Shown here: positions 1-7,463 of the stretch, one piece after another
Layout of the letters: the number at the start of each line of letters is the position of its first letter
How positions within the stretch are numbered: position 1 is the stretch's first letter
Assembly: GCA_025449615.1 (NCBI GenBank)
Contig: JANWJA010000044.1
Span: 1-11,441 of the forward strand
Reading direction: 5' to 3'
Source: Methyloceanibacter sp.
GTDB taxonomy: Bacteria; Pseudomonadota; Alphaproteobacteria; Rhizobiales; Methyloligellaceae
DNA length: 11,441 bases
The notes under the pieces: generated by a model
The model's input: the letters and a program-made list of their open reading frames with translations, nothing else
What the model was told of the DNA's origin: nothing
Database searches by the model: none
Program-made: the position numbers and the translations under genes

Positions 1-52
1 GGAAGGCACGGGCCTCAAACACGTCGTCGACGGCGAAATTGACCTCGGCTGA
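1..52 (+). CDS. C-terminal end of an unidentified upstream gene (partial)
   Basis: Reading from base 2, an open frame gives EGTGLKHVVDGEIDLG and ends at TGA (50-52). It stops 9 bases before the next ATG, so it is probably cotranscribed with the DUF971 gene that follows. Base composition and codon choice fit coding DNA. Sixteen residues are too few to name a family, and I do not recognise the tail. Confidence 0.5.
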   Translation, partial: EGTGLKHVVDGEIDLG

Positions 53-61
53 GGCAGCTTC

Positions 62-427
62 ATGACCGACCAGACTTCCGCTCCGTGGCCGACCGAACTC
101 AAGCTCGCCAAGGACAAGACTTGGCTGACCGTAAATTATGACGACGGCAGAAGCTTCGATTTTCCGGCCGAGTTCTTAAGGGTGATGAGCCCCAGCGCCG
201 AGGTTAAGGGCCATGGTGCCGACACGCGCGTGACGGTCCCCGGCAAGAAGAACGTGCGCATCGCCAGGCTCGATCCCGTCGGTAACTATGCTGTCCGCAT
301 CGTGTTCGATGACGGCCACGACACCGGCCTCTATGCCTGGCCCTATTTAAGAGAGCTCGGAGAAGGCAAGGACACACTCTTTCAGGATTACCTGGCGGAC
401 CTTGCCAGGAAGGGCCTCTCGCGCTGA
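62..427 (+). CDS. DUF971 (gamma-butyrobetaine hydroxylase N-terminal-like) protein
   Basis: This 121-residue protein is a stand-alone DUF971 domain, related to the N-terminal domain of gamma-butyrobetaine hydroxylase. The family hallmarks are visible: an N-terminal strand with DDGR (27-30), the block FLRVMSPSAEVKGHG (38-52), and the C-terminal core with FDDGHDTGLYAW (82-93) followed by YLREL (95-99). The eukaryotic domain binds zinc through Cys and His. This protein has no cysteine at all, so it belongs to a bacterial form that cannot bind zinc that way. No catalytic residues are apparent. Stand-alone members are often near Fe-S or cofactor genes in other bacteria, but their function is not established. 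The start is supported by a GAGG (51-54) about 7 bases before the ATG. It is soluble, with no signal peptide or membrane segment. It probably shares a transcript with the gene before it and is unrelated in function to phoR downstream. Confidence 0.88.
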   Translation: MTDQTSAPWPTELKLAKDKTWLTVNYDDGRSFDFPAEFLRVMSPSAEVKGHGADTRVTVPGKKNVRIARLDPVGNYAVRIVFDDGHDTGLYAWPYLRELGEGKDTLFQDYLADLARKGLSR

Positions 428-452
428 GCTGGCAAATGACGACGGGCGGAGC

Positions 453-506
453 CTGACACAGCAATGTCACCCTTCCTTCACGCTCAGCCTGTCATTGTCG
501 TAAAAT
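453..506 (+). promoter_or_regulatory. Putative Pho box and promoter for phoR
   Basis: In the 150-bp gap before phoR, CTGACAC (453-459) and ATGTCAC (464-470) form an 11-bp-spaced direct repeat. Each matches the PhoB half-site CTGTCAC at 6 of 7 positions. A weaker unit, CCTTCAC (475-481, 5 of 7), follows in the same register. A separate CTGTCAT lies out of register at 489-495. A plausible -10, TAAAAT (501-506), follows, with TTCACG (477-482) as a weak -35 at 18-bp spacing. This suggests PhoB-activated transcription of phoR. The half-sites and spacing are seen directly; PhoB binding is inferred. Confidence 0.6.
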
Positions 507-577
507 CGTGATAAAACAGGCGCTTGATATGAGCGCGAAACTCCGGCGATTCGCATCAATCTTAGGAACTCTGGACT

Positions 578-1939
578 TTGAACGATCGAGCCGAACGTGA
601 CATCGACATTCCCGTTACGCCCGAGATGGGCGAGGGGGGCGGAACGTTCGCGGGCGTCCTCGACATTGTCACGGCCCGGATTCGTGCTTCGGTCTGGCTC
701 ATCGTCATCGCGGGAGTGATCGCCGTGGCGCTGGTGCTGTTCAGCGTGCCGGTTTGGCATGCGGTCATCGGCCTCCTCGCTGTTGTCTTACTCATTGCGC
801 TCGTGCCGCGAAAACCTGGTCCGGACATCTTGCAGTCCGCGCTCGATCGTCAATCCGCGGCCACGCAGCGGTCTTCGGCCATGGAGTTGATGGCTGAAGC
901 CTTGCCCGACCCCACCATCCTGCTCAACGCAACGGGCCAAGTCCTCTTCTGCAATGCCCCAGCGAAGCGCCTATTCGAAACGCTCCGCGAAGGCAGCCAC
1001 ATCTCTTCCGTCATCCGCACTCCGGAGTTTCTCGACGCTGTAAGCGCTGCCCCGAGGCAGGGCAGCGCCGTCACTGTCACCTATGCGGAGCGTGTCCCCG
1101 TCGGGCGCCGCATGGCGGTGACCGTGGCGCCGCTCGCGAGCCAATCCGAGACTGGCGGCAATATCCTCATTCTCATGCGCGATCTGACTGAGCTCGAACG
1201 CATCAATCAGATGCGCGCCGATTTCATCGCCAATGCGAGCCACGAGTTGCGCACCCCGCTCGCCTCGTTGCGCGGGTTCATCGAGACGTTGCAAGGCACG
1301 GCGAAAGAGGATCCGAAAGCGCGCGACCGCTTCCTCGCCATCATGGGCGAGCAAGCTTCGCGCATGACACGCCTCATCGATGCGCTTCTCTCCTTGAGCC
1401 GCGTCGAGATGAACGCCCATGTGCCGCCGAGTGGGCTCATCGATTTGAACGAAGTGCTCGAACACGCGCGCGACACGCTGGAACCTCTGGCCAAATCGAA
1501 TGAGCTTCGCATCGAGGTCGAAGGCTTCGGCCGCCCGGCCATTGTCCGCGGCGATCGTGATGAGCTGGTTCAGGTTCTGCAAAATCTCGTCCACAACGCA
1601 CTGAAATACGGTGCCAATGGCAGCAAGGTCCGGCTGGAGGCGAAGCGCCTGGCCCCGCATGGCAGGCAAGGCACCCGCTACGCCATCGCCGTCATCGACC
1701 AGGGTCCCGGCATCGCGCCCGAACATCTGCCCCGCCTAACCGAGCGCTTCTACCGCATCGAGGCTGAGAGCAAGGATAAGGTCGGCACAGGCCTTGGACT
1801 CGCCATCGTCAAACATATTCTGAATCGCCATCGCGGCGAGCTTCTCATTGCCTCAAAGCCCGGCAAAGGCTCGACTTTTACGATCGTGCTCAATGCCGCC
1901 AGCGAGGGCCGATCCGAGCGCGCGGCGGCCGCCGAATAG
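578..1939 (+). CDS. phoR: Phosphate regulon sensor histidine kinase PhoR
   Basis: PhoR is the membrane histidine kinase that phosphorylates PhoB when phosphate is scarce. The 453-residue protein has two adjacent hydrophobic segments (about 38-57 and 60-77) with almost no periplasmic loop, as expected of a PhoR that senses through PstSCAB-PhoU rather than through its own external domain. A PAS-like region follows (about 100-205). The HisKA domain carries the phospho-acceptor H222 in SHELRTPLAS. The ATPase domain shows the N box (N336 to N340), G1 box DQGPG (374-378), F box (F391) and G2 box GTGLG (403-407). The start is TTG: an in-frame TAG lies at 563-565, AGGA (564-567) is 10 bases upstream, and the next candidate, ATG at 626, has no ribosome binding site. 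It heads the phosphate module; pstS follows after a promoter-bearing gap. The stop is TAG. Confidence 0.95.
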   Translation: MNDRAERDIDIPVTPEMGEGGGTFAGVLDIVTARIRASVWLIVIAGVIAVALVLFSVPVWHAVIGLLAVVLLIALVPRKPGPDILQSALDRQSAATQRSSAMELMAEALPDPTILLNATGQVLFCNAPAKRLFETLREGSHISSVIRTPEFLDAVSAAPRQGSAVTVTYAERVPVGRRMAVTVAPLASQSETGGNILILMRDLTELERINQMRADFIANASHELRTPLASLRGFIETLQGTAKEDPKARDRFLAIMGEQASRMTRLIDALLSLSRVEMNAHVPPSGLIDLNEVLEHARDTLEPLAKSNELRIEVEGFGRPAIVRGDRDELVQVLQNLVHNALKYGANGSKVRLEAKRLAPHGRQGTRYAIAVIDQGPGIAPEHLPRLTERFYRIEAESKDKVGTGLGLAIVKHILNRHRGELLIASKPGKGSTFTIVLNAASEGRSERAAAAE

Positions 1940-1941
1940 CT

Positions 1942-2004
1942 CTGTCCACAGGCTGTTTCTGGCCCTTTCCAAGCACTGTTATAGAACTGTCACATAAGTG
2001 ACAT
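1942..2004 (+). promoter_or_regulatory. Tandem Pho-box array in front of pstS
   Basis: Three heptamers stand in perfect 11-bp register: CTGTTAT (1976-1982), CTGTCAC (1987-1993) and GTGACAT (1998-2004). They make two overlapping Pho boxes, CTGTTATAGAACTGTCAC and CTGTCACATAAGTGACAT, close to the enterobacterial consensus. Upstream, CTGTCCA (1942-1948) and CTGTTTC (1953-1959) form another 11-bp-spaced pair, with a degenerate CTTTCCA (1965-1971) between the groups. The array begins two bases after the phoR stop codon. A -10 candidate is TAGTAG or TAGCTT (2004-2012), but neither is strong. The leader that follows has a G+C-rich hairpin (about 2051-2068). PhoB~P activation of pstS is the obvious reading; the sites are seen, the binding is inferred. 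Confidence 0.8.
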
Positions 2005-2102
2005 AGTAGCTTTATTCCGCGGCCTTAACGCTTGGCCGGCGGCGGCGGAGGGTCCCCGCTGCGGGGCCTGTTAGAGGCCGATATCTCCAAGGGAGAGCTA
2101 CT

Positions 2103-3146
2103 ATGAGGTTTATGTCTTATGCGGCAGCTGTGGGTATCGCCGCAGCGTTTGCCATCCCCAGCGCTCAAGCCGCCGATATTTCGGGGGCCGGCGCTACCTT
2201 CCCCTATCCGATCTACGCGAAATGGGCCGATGCCTACAAGAAAGAGACGGGCAACGGTCTCAATTATCAGTCGATCGGTTCCGGCGGCGGCATCAAGCAG
2301 ATTGAAGCCAACACGGTGACCTTCGGCGCGACCGACAAGCCGCTCGGGCAGGAAGAGCTCGATAAGAACGGCCTGATCCAGTTCCCGATGATCATTGGCG
2401 GCATCGTCCCTGTCGTGAACATTGAAGGCGTGAAGCCCGGCGAGCTCGTGCTCGATGGTTCGACGCTGGCCGACATTTTCATTGGCAAGATCACCAAATG
2501 GGACGATCCGGCCATCGCCAAGCTGAACGAGAAAGTGAAGCTGCCCTCCTCCGCGATCGCCGTGGTGCATCGCTCCGACGGATCGGGCACCAGCTTCATT
2601 TTCACCACTTATCTGTCGCAGTCGAACGCGGACTGGAAGTCAAAGGTCGGTGCTGACGCCGCCGTCGAATGGCCGGTCGGCATCGGTGCCAAGGGCAATG
2701 AGGGCGTGGCCAACAACGTTGCCCAGACCAAAGGCGCCATCGGCTACGTCGAATATGCCTACGCCAAACAGAACAAACTGACCCATGCCAACATGGTCAA
2801 CAGCGACGGCAAGAGCGTCGCGCCGGAGACAAAGTCCTTCCAAGCCGCGGCAGCGAATGCGGATTGGAAATCGGTTCCCGGATATGGCGTCATCCTGACC
2901 TCGCAGCCCGGTGCCGACTCCTGGCCGATCACCGCGGCGAGCTTCATCCTGATGCACACCACGGCACAGGACATGGCGGCCTCCGGCGAAGCGCTCAAAT
3001 TCTTCGACTGGGCGTATAAGAACGGCGCCAAGATGGCCGAGGAACTTGACTACATTCCGATGCCCGCCAACGTCGTCGAGCTTTCGCGTGCTGAGTGGGC
3101 CCGGATCAAGGACTCTGCCGGCAAGCCGCTCTTCGCGACGAACTAA
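2103..3146 (+). CDS. pstS: Periplasmic phosphate-binding protein PstS
   Basis: PstS is the periplasmic receptor that binds inorganic phosphate and delivers it to PstCA. The 347-residue precursor has a Sec signal peptide with a hydrophobic core and an AQA|A cleavage site after residue 23. The mature protein opens with GAGATFPYP (28-36; T32 and F33 match phosphate contacts in E. coli PstS). Further ligand residues are visible at S60 in the IGSGGG loop, D78 in GATDKP, and R157, S161, G162 and T163 in [10 protein letters not shown]. Length is normal. The start has a strong AAGGGAGAG (2089-2097) 5-7 bases upstream. TCTCC (2084-2088) could pair with GGAGA (2092-2096) and cover that site, but the hairpin is tiny. 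The gene lies directly behind the Pho-box array and ahead of a stable hairpin, which fits a product made in excess over the membrane subunits. Confidence 0.98.
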   Translation: MRFMSYAAAVGIAAAFAIPSAQAADISGAGATFPYPIYAKWADAYKKETGNGLNYQSIGSGGGIKQIEANTVTFGATDKPLGQEELDKNGLIQFPMIIGGIVPVVNIEGVKPGELVLDGSTLADIFIGKITKWDDPAIAKLNEKVKLPSSAIAVVHRSDGSGTSFIFTTYLSQSNADWKSKVGADAAVEWPVGIGAKGNEGVANNVAQTKGAIGYVEYAYAKQNKLTHANMVNSDGKSVAPETKSFQAAAANADWKSVPGYGVILTSQPGADSWPITAASFILMHTTAQDMAASGEALKFFDWAYKNGAKMAEELDYIPMPANVVELSRAEWARIKDSAGKPLFATN

Positions 3147-3156
3147 CACCTGAATT

Positions 3157-3182
3157 CGAGGCAGGGGAAAACCCCTGCCTCG
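3157..3182 (+). terminator. Strong hairpin between pstS and pstC (partial terminator or mRNA stabiliser)
   Basis: An 11-bp perfect stem, CGAGGCAGGGG (3157-3167) pairing with CCCCTGCCTCG (3172-3182) around an AAAA loop, starts 10 bases after the pstS stop. There is no U-run after it (TCTCATCT follows), so it should not be an efficient intrinsic terminator. In binding-protein-dependent transporters such hairpins commonly protect the 3' end of the receptor mRNA and reduce expression of the genes downstream. That role is inferred here. Confidence 0.7.
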
Positions 3183-3230
3183 GTCTCATCTAAATACCGT
3201 CGAGGTTTTGTGCAGAGGGGGTTGGGCAAG

Positions 3231-4229
3231 ATGGACATAGCGCTTCAACCCTCGCCCCTTGCTGGCATCGCCACACGCGACGCCATGCTGGCTCGGACCC
3301 TGCGGCGATTCCATATCGGCGACCGCACTTTCGGGACGCTCACCCTCATATCGGCGATCACCGTGCTGGTGATCCTGGCAGGGGTGATGATCTCGCTGGT
3401 GCACGGGTCGCTCCCCGCTTGGCGCGCCTTTGGTTTCGAATTCTTCACCTCGCAGAGTTGGAACCCGGTCACCGAGAAATTCGGAGCGCTTCCGGCCATT
3501 TACGGCACGGTCCTGACATCCACCATCGCCATGCTCATTGGCGTTCCTATCAGCCTCGGCATTGCGATCTTCTTGACCGAGATCTGCCCAGAGCGACTAC
3601 GCCGTACGATCGGTGTCGCCATCGAGCTCTTGGCCGGCATCCCGAGCATAATCTACGGCATCTGGGGCCTTTTCATCTTCGCCCCGTTCTTTCAGACGCA
3701 TTTTCAGCCGGCCCTGATCGATATGTTCGGCAATGTGCCGGTGCTCAATCAACTTTTCGCAGGCCCGCCTTACGGCATCGGTCTGCTGACCGCCGGTCTG
3801 ATCCTCGCCATCATGGTGCTCCCCTTCATTACCTCGATCACACGCGAGGTGTTCGAGACGGTGCCGCCTGTGCTGAAAGAGGCGGCCTACGGCATCGGCT
3901 GTACACGCTGGGAGGTCATCCGCCGCGTCGTTATCCCGTACACACGCGTAGGTATTATCGGCGGCGTCATGCTAGGATTGGGCCGCGCGCTGGGTGAAAC
4001 CATGGCCGTGACCTTCGTCATCGGCAATGCGCATAGAATCATGCCTTCGATCATGGCGCCGGGCACCACCATCTCGGCGACCATCGCCAACGAATTTACC
4101 GAAGCCACCGGCGACCTTTACACAGCATCGCTGGTGGCCTTGGGCCTCATTCTCTTCTTCATCACCTTCATTGTGCTCGCCGCGGCCAGGCTGTTGTTGA
4201 TGCGGCTCGAAAGGCAGGAAGGGAGATGA
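3231..4229 (+). CDS. pstC: Phosphate ABC transporter permease PstC
   Basis: PstC is one of the two inner-membrane permease subunits of the phosphate importer. From the ATG at 3231 it is 332 residues. Hydrophobic segments lie near 34-57, 90-117, 133-153, 182-202, 241-265 and 297-320, giving six membrane spans. The EAA loop that contacts PstB is visible from [19 protein letters not shown] (216-234), followed by the PstC/PstA-type motif [10 protein letters not shown] (251-260). A GTG start at 3210 in the same frame would add seven residues, but AGAGGGGG (3214-3221) is well placed for the ATG at 3231 and nothing similar precedes the GTG. It is separated from pstS by an 84-bp gap with a hairpin, and its stop overlaps the pstA start (ATGA). 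Confidence 0.95.
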   Translation: MDIALQPSPLAGIATRDAMLARTLRRFHIGDRTFGTLTLISAITVLVILAGVMISLVHGSLPAWRAFGFEFFTSQSWNPVTEKFGALPAIYGTVLTSTIAMLIGVPISLGIAIFLTEICPERLRRTIGVAIELLAGIPSIIYGIWGLFIFAPFFQTHFQPALIDMFGNVPVLNQLFAGPPYGIGLLTAGLILAIMVLPFITSITREVFETVPPVLKEAAYGIGCTRWEVIRRVVIPYTRVGIIGGVMLGLGRALGETMAVTFVIGNAHRIMPSIMAPGTTISATIANEFTEATGDLYTASLVALGLILFFITFIVLAAARLLLMRLERQEGR

Positions 4230-5089
4230 TCGTGTCGGCCTCCAAGTCCAACGCGCGCTATGCGAGAAGGCGGCACACCAACCTCTTGGCAACGGCCCTG
4301 TCCATTGGCGCTACCGGTTTCGGCCTCACCTGGCTCGTGCTGATCCTGATCGTATTGGTGGTCAAGGGTGTTGGGGGCCTGTCGCCGTCCGTGTTTTCTG
4401 AAATGACGCCGCCGCCTGGCGGCGAAGGCGGTTTGTTGAACCCGATCATGGGCAGCCTGATCATGACCGTCATGGCCGTCGCTCTCGGAACCCCGCTCGG
4501 CATCATGGCCGGCACCTATATGGCCGAGTATGGACGCTACACGAAGCTCACCATGATCGTCCGCTTCATCAACGACATTCTCTTGAGCGCGCCCTCGATC
4601 GTGGTTGGCCTCTTTGTTTATGAAATCATGGTGCGGCAGATGGGGCATTTCTCCGCCTGGGCCGGCGCCGTTGCGCTCGCTATCCTGGTGATTCCCGTCG
4701 TGGTGCGCACCACCGAGGACATGCTCCTCCTCGTGCCGAACACGCTGCGCGAAGCGTCCGCTGCGATGGGCTTACCTCAATGGTTGGTCATCCGCCACGT
4801 GGCCTACCGCGCCGCGCGCGCCGGCATCGTGACGGGCGTCCTTCTCGCTGTGGCGCGCATCACCGGCGAGACCGCGCCGCTTCTCTTCACCGCGCTGAAC
4901 AACCAGTTCTTCAGCTGGGATCTGAATGCGCCAATGGCGAGCCTACCCGTGGTCATTTTCCAATTCGCCTTGAGCCCCTATGAGGACTGGCAACAGCTCG
5001 CCTGGACCGGGGCCCTCCTTGTCACTGCCGCCGTGCTGGCTCTCAGCATCCTGGCGCGTATGCTTGCCTCAAAAAGGATGCCGTCATGA
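4226..5089 (+). CDS. pstA: Phosphate ABC transporter permease PstA
   Basis: PstA is the second permease subunit and pairs with PstC to form the phosphate channel. The 287-residue protein has a basic N-terminus (RYARRRH, 11-17) on the cytoplasmic side, a first span near 23-47, and further spans near 75-98, 115-136, 145-161, 200-222 and 258-277. The EAA loop begins at [18 protein letters not shown] (175-192), and [11 protein letters not shown] (210-220) is the PstA signature. Length is typical of bacterial PstA. The ATG overlaps the pstC TGA, and GGAAGGGAG runs up to the start codon. That spacing is short, so the GTG two codons later (4232) is a possible alternative. Its stop overlaps the pstB start in the same ATGA way, pointing to translational coupling and equal subunit output. 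Confidence 0.96.
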   Translation: MIVSASKSNARYARRRHTNLLATALSIGATGFGLTWLVLILIVLVVKGVGGLSPSVFSEMTPPPGGEGGLLNPIMGSLIMTVMAVALGTPLGIMAGTYMAEYGRYTKLTMIVRFINDILLSAPSIVVGLFVYEIMVRQMGHFSAWAGAVALAILVIPVVVRTTEDMLLLVPNTLREASAAMGLPQWLVIRHVAYRAARAGIVTGVLLAVARITGETAPLLFTALNNQFFSWDLNAPMASLPVVIFQFALSPYEDWQQLAWTGALLVTAAVLALSILARMLASKRMPS

Positions 5090-5904
5090 ACCTAGCCATA
5101 CATACTGACGTGAGAGAGCACGAGGGTCCTACAGTCGCTCCAGGAAGGCTCGACGAAAAGGTCGCCGTGCGCAGGCTCAATTTCTATTACGGCGCGTACC
5201 GGGCCCTGGCCGACATCAACGTCAACCTCTACGCCAACACTGTCACCGCCTTTATCGGGCCGTCCGGCTGCGGCAAGTCCACGCTGCTGCGCATCGTGAA
5301 CCGCATCTACGACCTCTATCCGAACCAGCGGGCCGAGGGCGAGATCATGCTCGACGGCGAAAATATTCTTCGCCCGGGCCAGGATCTCAATCTGCTCCGC
5401 GCCAAGGTCGGCATGGTGTTTCAGAAGCCGACCCCGTTCCCGATGACGATCTATGAGAACATCGCCTTCGGCGTCAGGCTTTACGAAAATCCTTCCAAGG
5501 CCGATCTCGACCAGCGCGTCGAGGAGGCATTAAAGCGCGGTGCCTTGTGGGATGAGGTCAAGGACAAGCTCGACGCCAGCGGCCTCAGCCTTTCCGGCGG
5601 TCAGCAGCAGCGGCTCTGCATCGCCCGAACCGTCGCCATTAAGCCTGAAGTCATTTTGCTCGATGAGCCGTGCTCCGCGCTCGATCCGATCTCGACCGCC
5701 AAGATCGAGGAACTGATCGACGTCTTGAAGCGCGACTACACCATCGCCATTGTTACCCACAACATGCAGCAGGCCGCGCGCACCTCCGATTTCACCGCCT
5801 TCATGTATTTGGGCGAGATGATCGAATATGGCGACACCACCCAGATCTTCACCAATCCGAAGCTGGAGCGGACGCAAGATTACATCACAGGCCGGTTCGG
5901 TTAA
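5086..5904 (+). CDS. pstB: Phosphate ABC transporter ATP-binding protein PstB
   Basis: PstB is the cytoplasmic ATPase that powers phosphate import through PstCA. In 272 residues all nucleotide-binding motifs are intact: Walker [10 protein letters not shown] (58-66), Q-loop Q113 in VFQKPTPFP, signature LSGGQQQ (169-175), Walker B VILLDEP (189-195, catalytic E194), D-loop SALD (197-200) and switch histidine H225 in THNMQQA. The stretch [18 protein letters not shown] (112-129) and the end [15 protein letters not shown] (258-272) are characteristic of PstB among ABC ATPases. A variable N-terminal extension of about 25 residues precedes the domain. The ATG overlaps the pstA TGA and has AGGA (5075-5078) 7 bases upstream. 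phoU follows after 26 bases. Confidence 0.98.
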   Translation: MNLAIHTDVREHEGPTVAPGRLDEKVAVRRLNFYYGAYRALADINVNLYANTVTAFIGPSGCGKSTLLRIVNRIYDLYPNQRAEGEIMLDGENILRPGQDLNLLRAKVGMVFQKPTPFPMTIYENIAFGVRLYENPSKADLDQRVEEALKRGALWDEVKDKLDASGLSLSGGQQQRLCIARTVAIKPEVILLDEPCSALDPISTAKIEELIDVLKRDYTIAIVTHNMQQAARTSDFTAFMYLGEMIEYGDTTQIFTNPKLERTQDYITGRFG

Positions 5905-5930
5905 GCCGCGCCGCCTTCGAGGAGACCGAG

Positions 5931-6659
5931 ATGGATAAGCACGAGCACATCGTCAGATCGTATGAAGAAGAGCTTGCGGCGCTCAATACCAAGATCGCCA
6001 AAATGGGCGGCCTTGCCGAGCAGGTCGTGGGCCAGTCGATCGACGCCCTGGAGCGCCGCGACCCCGATCTCGCCGAGGTCACCATCAAGGAAGATGAAGT
6101 CATTGACGCCCTCGAGCACGAGATCGAGGAGCAGGCCATTGTCATGATCGCACGGCGGCAGCCGATGGCCTACGACCTCCGCCAGATCATGGCGGCGCTC
6201 CGCATCTCCGCCGATCTGGAGCGGATCGGCGATCTCGGCAAGAATATCGGCAAGCGTGCGCTCGCCGTGGTCGGCGAGCAGCAGCCGAAAAAGCTGATGC
6301 TGGGCTTGAAGCACATGGGAGAGCTGGCGCTCGAGCAGCTGAAAGAGGTGCTCGACGCCTTCATCGAGCGGGACGCCGATCGCGCGCTTAAGGTCTGGTA
6401 CAAGGACGAGGAAATCGACGCGATGTACAACTCGCTGTTTCGCGAGCTCCTCACCTACATGATGGAAGACCCGCGCAATATCGGGCTCTGCACCCATCTT
6501 CTGTTCGGCGCCAAGAACATCGAGCGCATCGGCGACCACGCCACCAACATCGCCGAGACCGTGTATTTTCTGGTTCACGGGAGTGCCATCACCGATCAAC
6601 GCCCCAAAGGCGATAATACCAGCTCAACCCCAGTCCCAATCAGACGGCCGGCGGAGTAG
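5931..6659 (+). CDS. phoU: Phosphate signalling protein PhoU
   Basis: PhoU is a peripheral cytoplasmic protein that connects the Pst transporter with PhoR, keeps the regulon off when phosphate is plentiful, and restrains Pst uptake. The 242-residue helical protein contains the two expected PhoU repeats. Each carries the metal-binding E-x3-D signature: ERIGD at 97-101 within LRISADLERIGDLGKNIGKR, and ERIGD at 198-202 within KNIERIGDHATNIAE. A polar tail (about 220-242) follows the second repeat. The ATG at 5931 is chosen because GAGGAG (5919-5924) lies 6 bases upstream and the sequence from there matches the family; the frame is open further upstream but overlaps pstB and is not PhoU-like. It ends in TAG, and phoB begins one codon later in the same frame. 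Confidence 0.97.
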   Translation: MDKHEHIVRSYEEELAALNTKIAKMGGLAEQVVGQSIDALERRDPDLAEVTIKEDEVIDALEHEIEEQAIVMIARRQPMAYDLRQIMAALRISADLERIGDLGKNIGKRALAVVGEQQPKKLMLGLKHMGELALEQLKEVLDAFIERDADRALKVWYKDEEIDAMYNSLFRELLTYMMEDPRNIGLCTHLLFGAKNIERIGDHATNIAETVYFLVHGSAITDQRPKGDNTSSTPVPIRRPAE

Positions 6660-6662
6660 CAC

Positions 6663-7388
6663 ATGCTGCAAATGAACACGATGGGCACGCACGCAAAAGT
6701 CTTGGTGGTGGAGGACGAAGAGCCGCTGGCCCTGCTGCTACGCTACAATCTTGAGGCCGAAGGTTACGCCGTCGATGTAGTTCACCGCGGCGATGAGGCG
6801 GAAGTTGCCATCGCCGAGGGCTCGCCCGATTTGATCGTCCTCGACTGGATGTTGCCGGGCATCTCCGGTCTCGAACTTTGCCGCAGGCTTCGTACCGGCA
6901 AGGATTCCCGCCATATCCCGATCATTCTTCTCACGGCGCGGAGCGAAGAGAGCGACCGCATCAGGGGGCTCACCACCGGCGCCGACGATTACGTGGTGAA
7001 GCCGTTCTCATTGCCTGAGCTGATGGCCCGCGTCCGCGCCATCCTCCGTCGCACCCACCCCGAACGCATCGCCTCGGTCCTTACCGTCGGCGACATCGAG
7101 CTCGACCGCGATTCTCACCGTGTCACCCGAGGCGGCAAAGCCATCCATCTCGGTCCAACCGAGTTCCGCTTGCTTGAATTCCTCATGCAGAGCCCGGGCC
7201 GCGTGTTCAGCCGTGCGCAATTGCTCGATGGCGTCTGGGGTCGGAACGTCTATGTCGATGAGCGCACCGTCGACGTGCATATCGGCCGCTTGCGCAAGGC
7301 CATGATGCGCGGCTCCGAGCCGGATCCAGTGCGGACCGTGCGCGGCGCCGGCTACGCCTTCACCGACAGGATGGAAGAACCCGCTTAA
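6663..7388 (+). CDS. phoB: Phosphate regulon response regulator PhoB
   Basis: PhoB is the OmpR/PhoB-family activator that binds Pho boxes when phosphorylated by PhoR. In 241 residues the receiver domain (about 11-128) shows the acidic pocket E17-D18, phospho-acceptor D61 in VLDWMLPG, T91 in LLTARSE and K113 in VVKPF. The winged-helix DNA-binding domain (about 138-236) shows LGPTEFRLLEFLMQ (163-176), the recognition helix region VDERTVDVHIGRLRKAM (198-214) and the wing RTVRGAGYAF (224-233). Three in-frame ATGs (6663, 6672, 6681) precede the conserved part; the first has GGAG (6653-6656) 6 bases upstream and is preferred. Only three bases separate it from the phoU stop. It is the last gene of the module and is followed by an intrinsic terminator. 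Placing the regulator at the far end from its kinase, phoR, is unlike the phoBR pair of E. coli. Confidence 0.97.
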   Translation: MLQMNTMGTHAKVLVVEDEEPLALLLRYNLEAEGYAVDVVHRGDEAEVAIAEGSPDLIVLDWMLPGISGLELCRRLRTGKDSRHIPIILLTARSEESDRIRGLTTGADDYVVKPFSLPELMARVRAILRRTHPERIASVLTVGDIELDRDSHRVTRGGKAIHLGPTEFRLLEFLMQSPGRVFSRAQLLDGVWGRNVYVDERTVDVHIGRLRKAMMRGSEPDPVRTVRGAGYAFTDRMEEPA

Positions 7389-7391
7389 TCC

Positions 7392-7420
7392 AAAAAAAGA
7401 GGCGCCGCGAATGGCGCCTC
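7392..7420 (-). terminator. Intrinsic terminator of gcrA
   Basis: On the minus strand, GAGGCGCC (7420-7413) pairs with GGCGCCTC (7406-7399) around a 6-base loop, an 8-bp perfect stem. Seven Ts follow at once (7398-7392). It lies 42 bases beyond the gcrA stop. On the plus strand the same hairpin has no T-run after it. Confidence 0.85.
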
Positions 7421-7437
7421 CCTGAATTCTGGTTCCT

Positions 7438-7463
7438 GGCGTCTTGTGTGACGCCTTTTTCTT
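7438..7463 (+). terminator. Intrinsic terminator of the pho-pst operon
   Basis: GGCGTC (7438-7443) pairs with GACGCC (7450-7455) around a 6-base loop and is followed by TTTTTCTT (7456-7463). It stands about 50 bases after the phoB stop and runs up against the 3' end of the convergent gcrA gene. The stem is short (6 bp) but G+C-rich, with a proper T-run. Confidence 0.8.

Noticed and set aside
2084..2096. TCTCC/GGAGA hairpin that could hide the pstS ribosome binding site
   Set aside because: A 5-bp stem with a 3-base loop is common by chance around purine-rich ribosome binding sites, and nothing else suggests a translational switch.
3210..3230. GTG start for pstC seven codons upstream of the chosen ATG
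   Set aside because: The AGAGGGGG at 3214-3221 is placed correctly for the ATG at 3231 and would fall inside the coding sequence if GTG were used.
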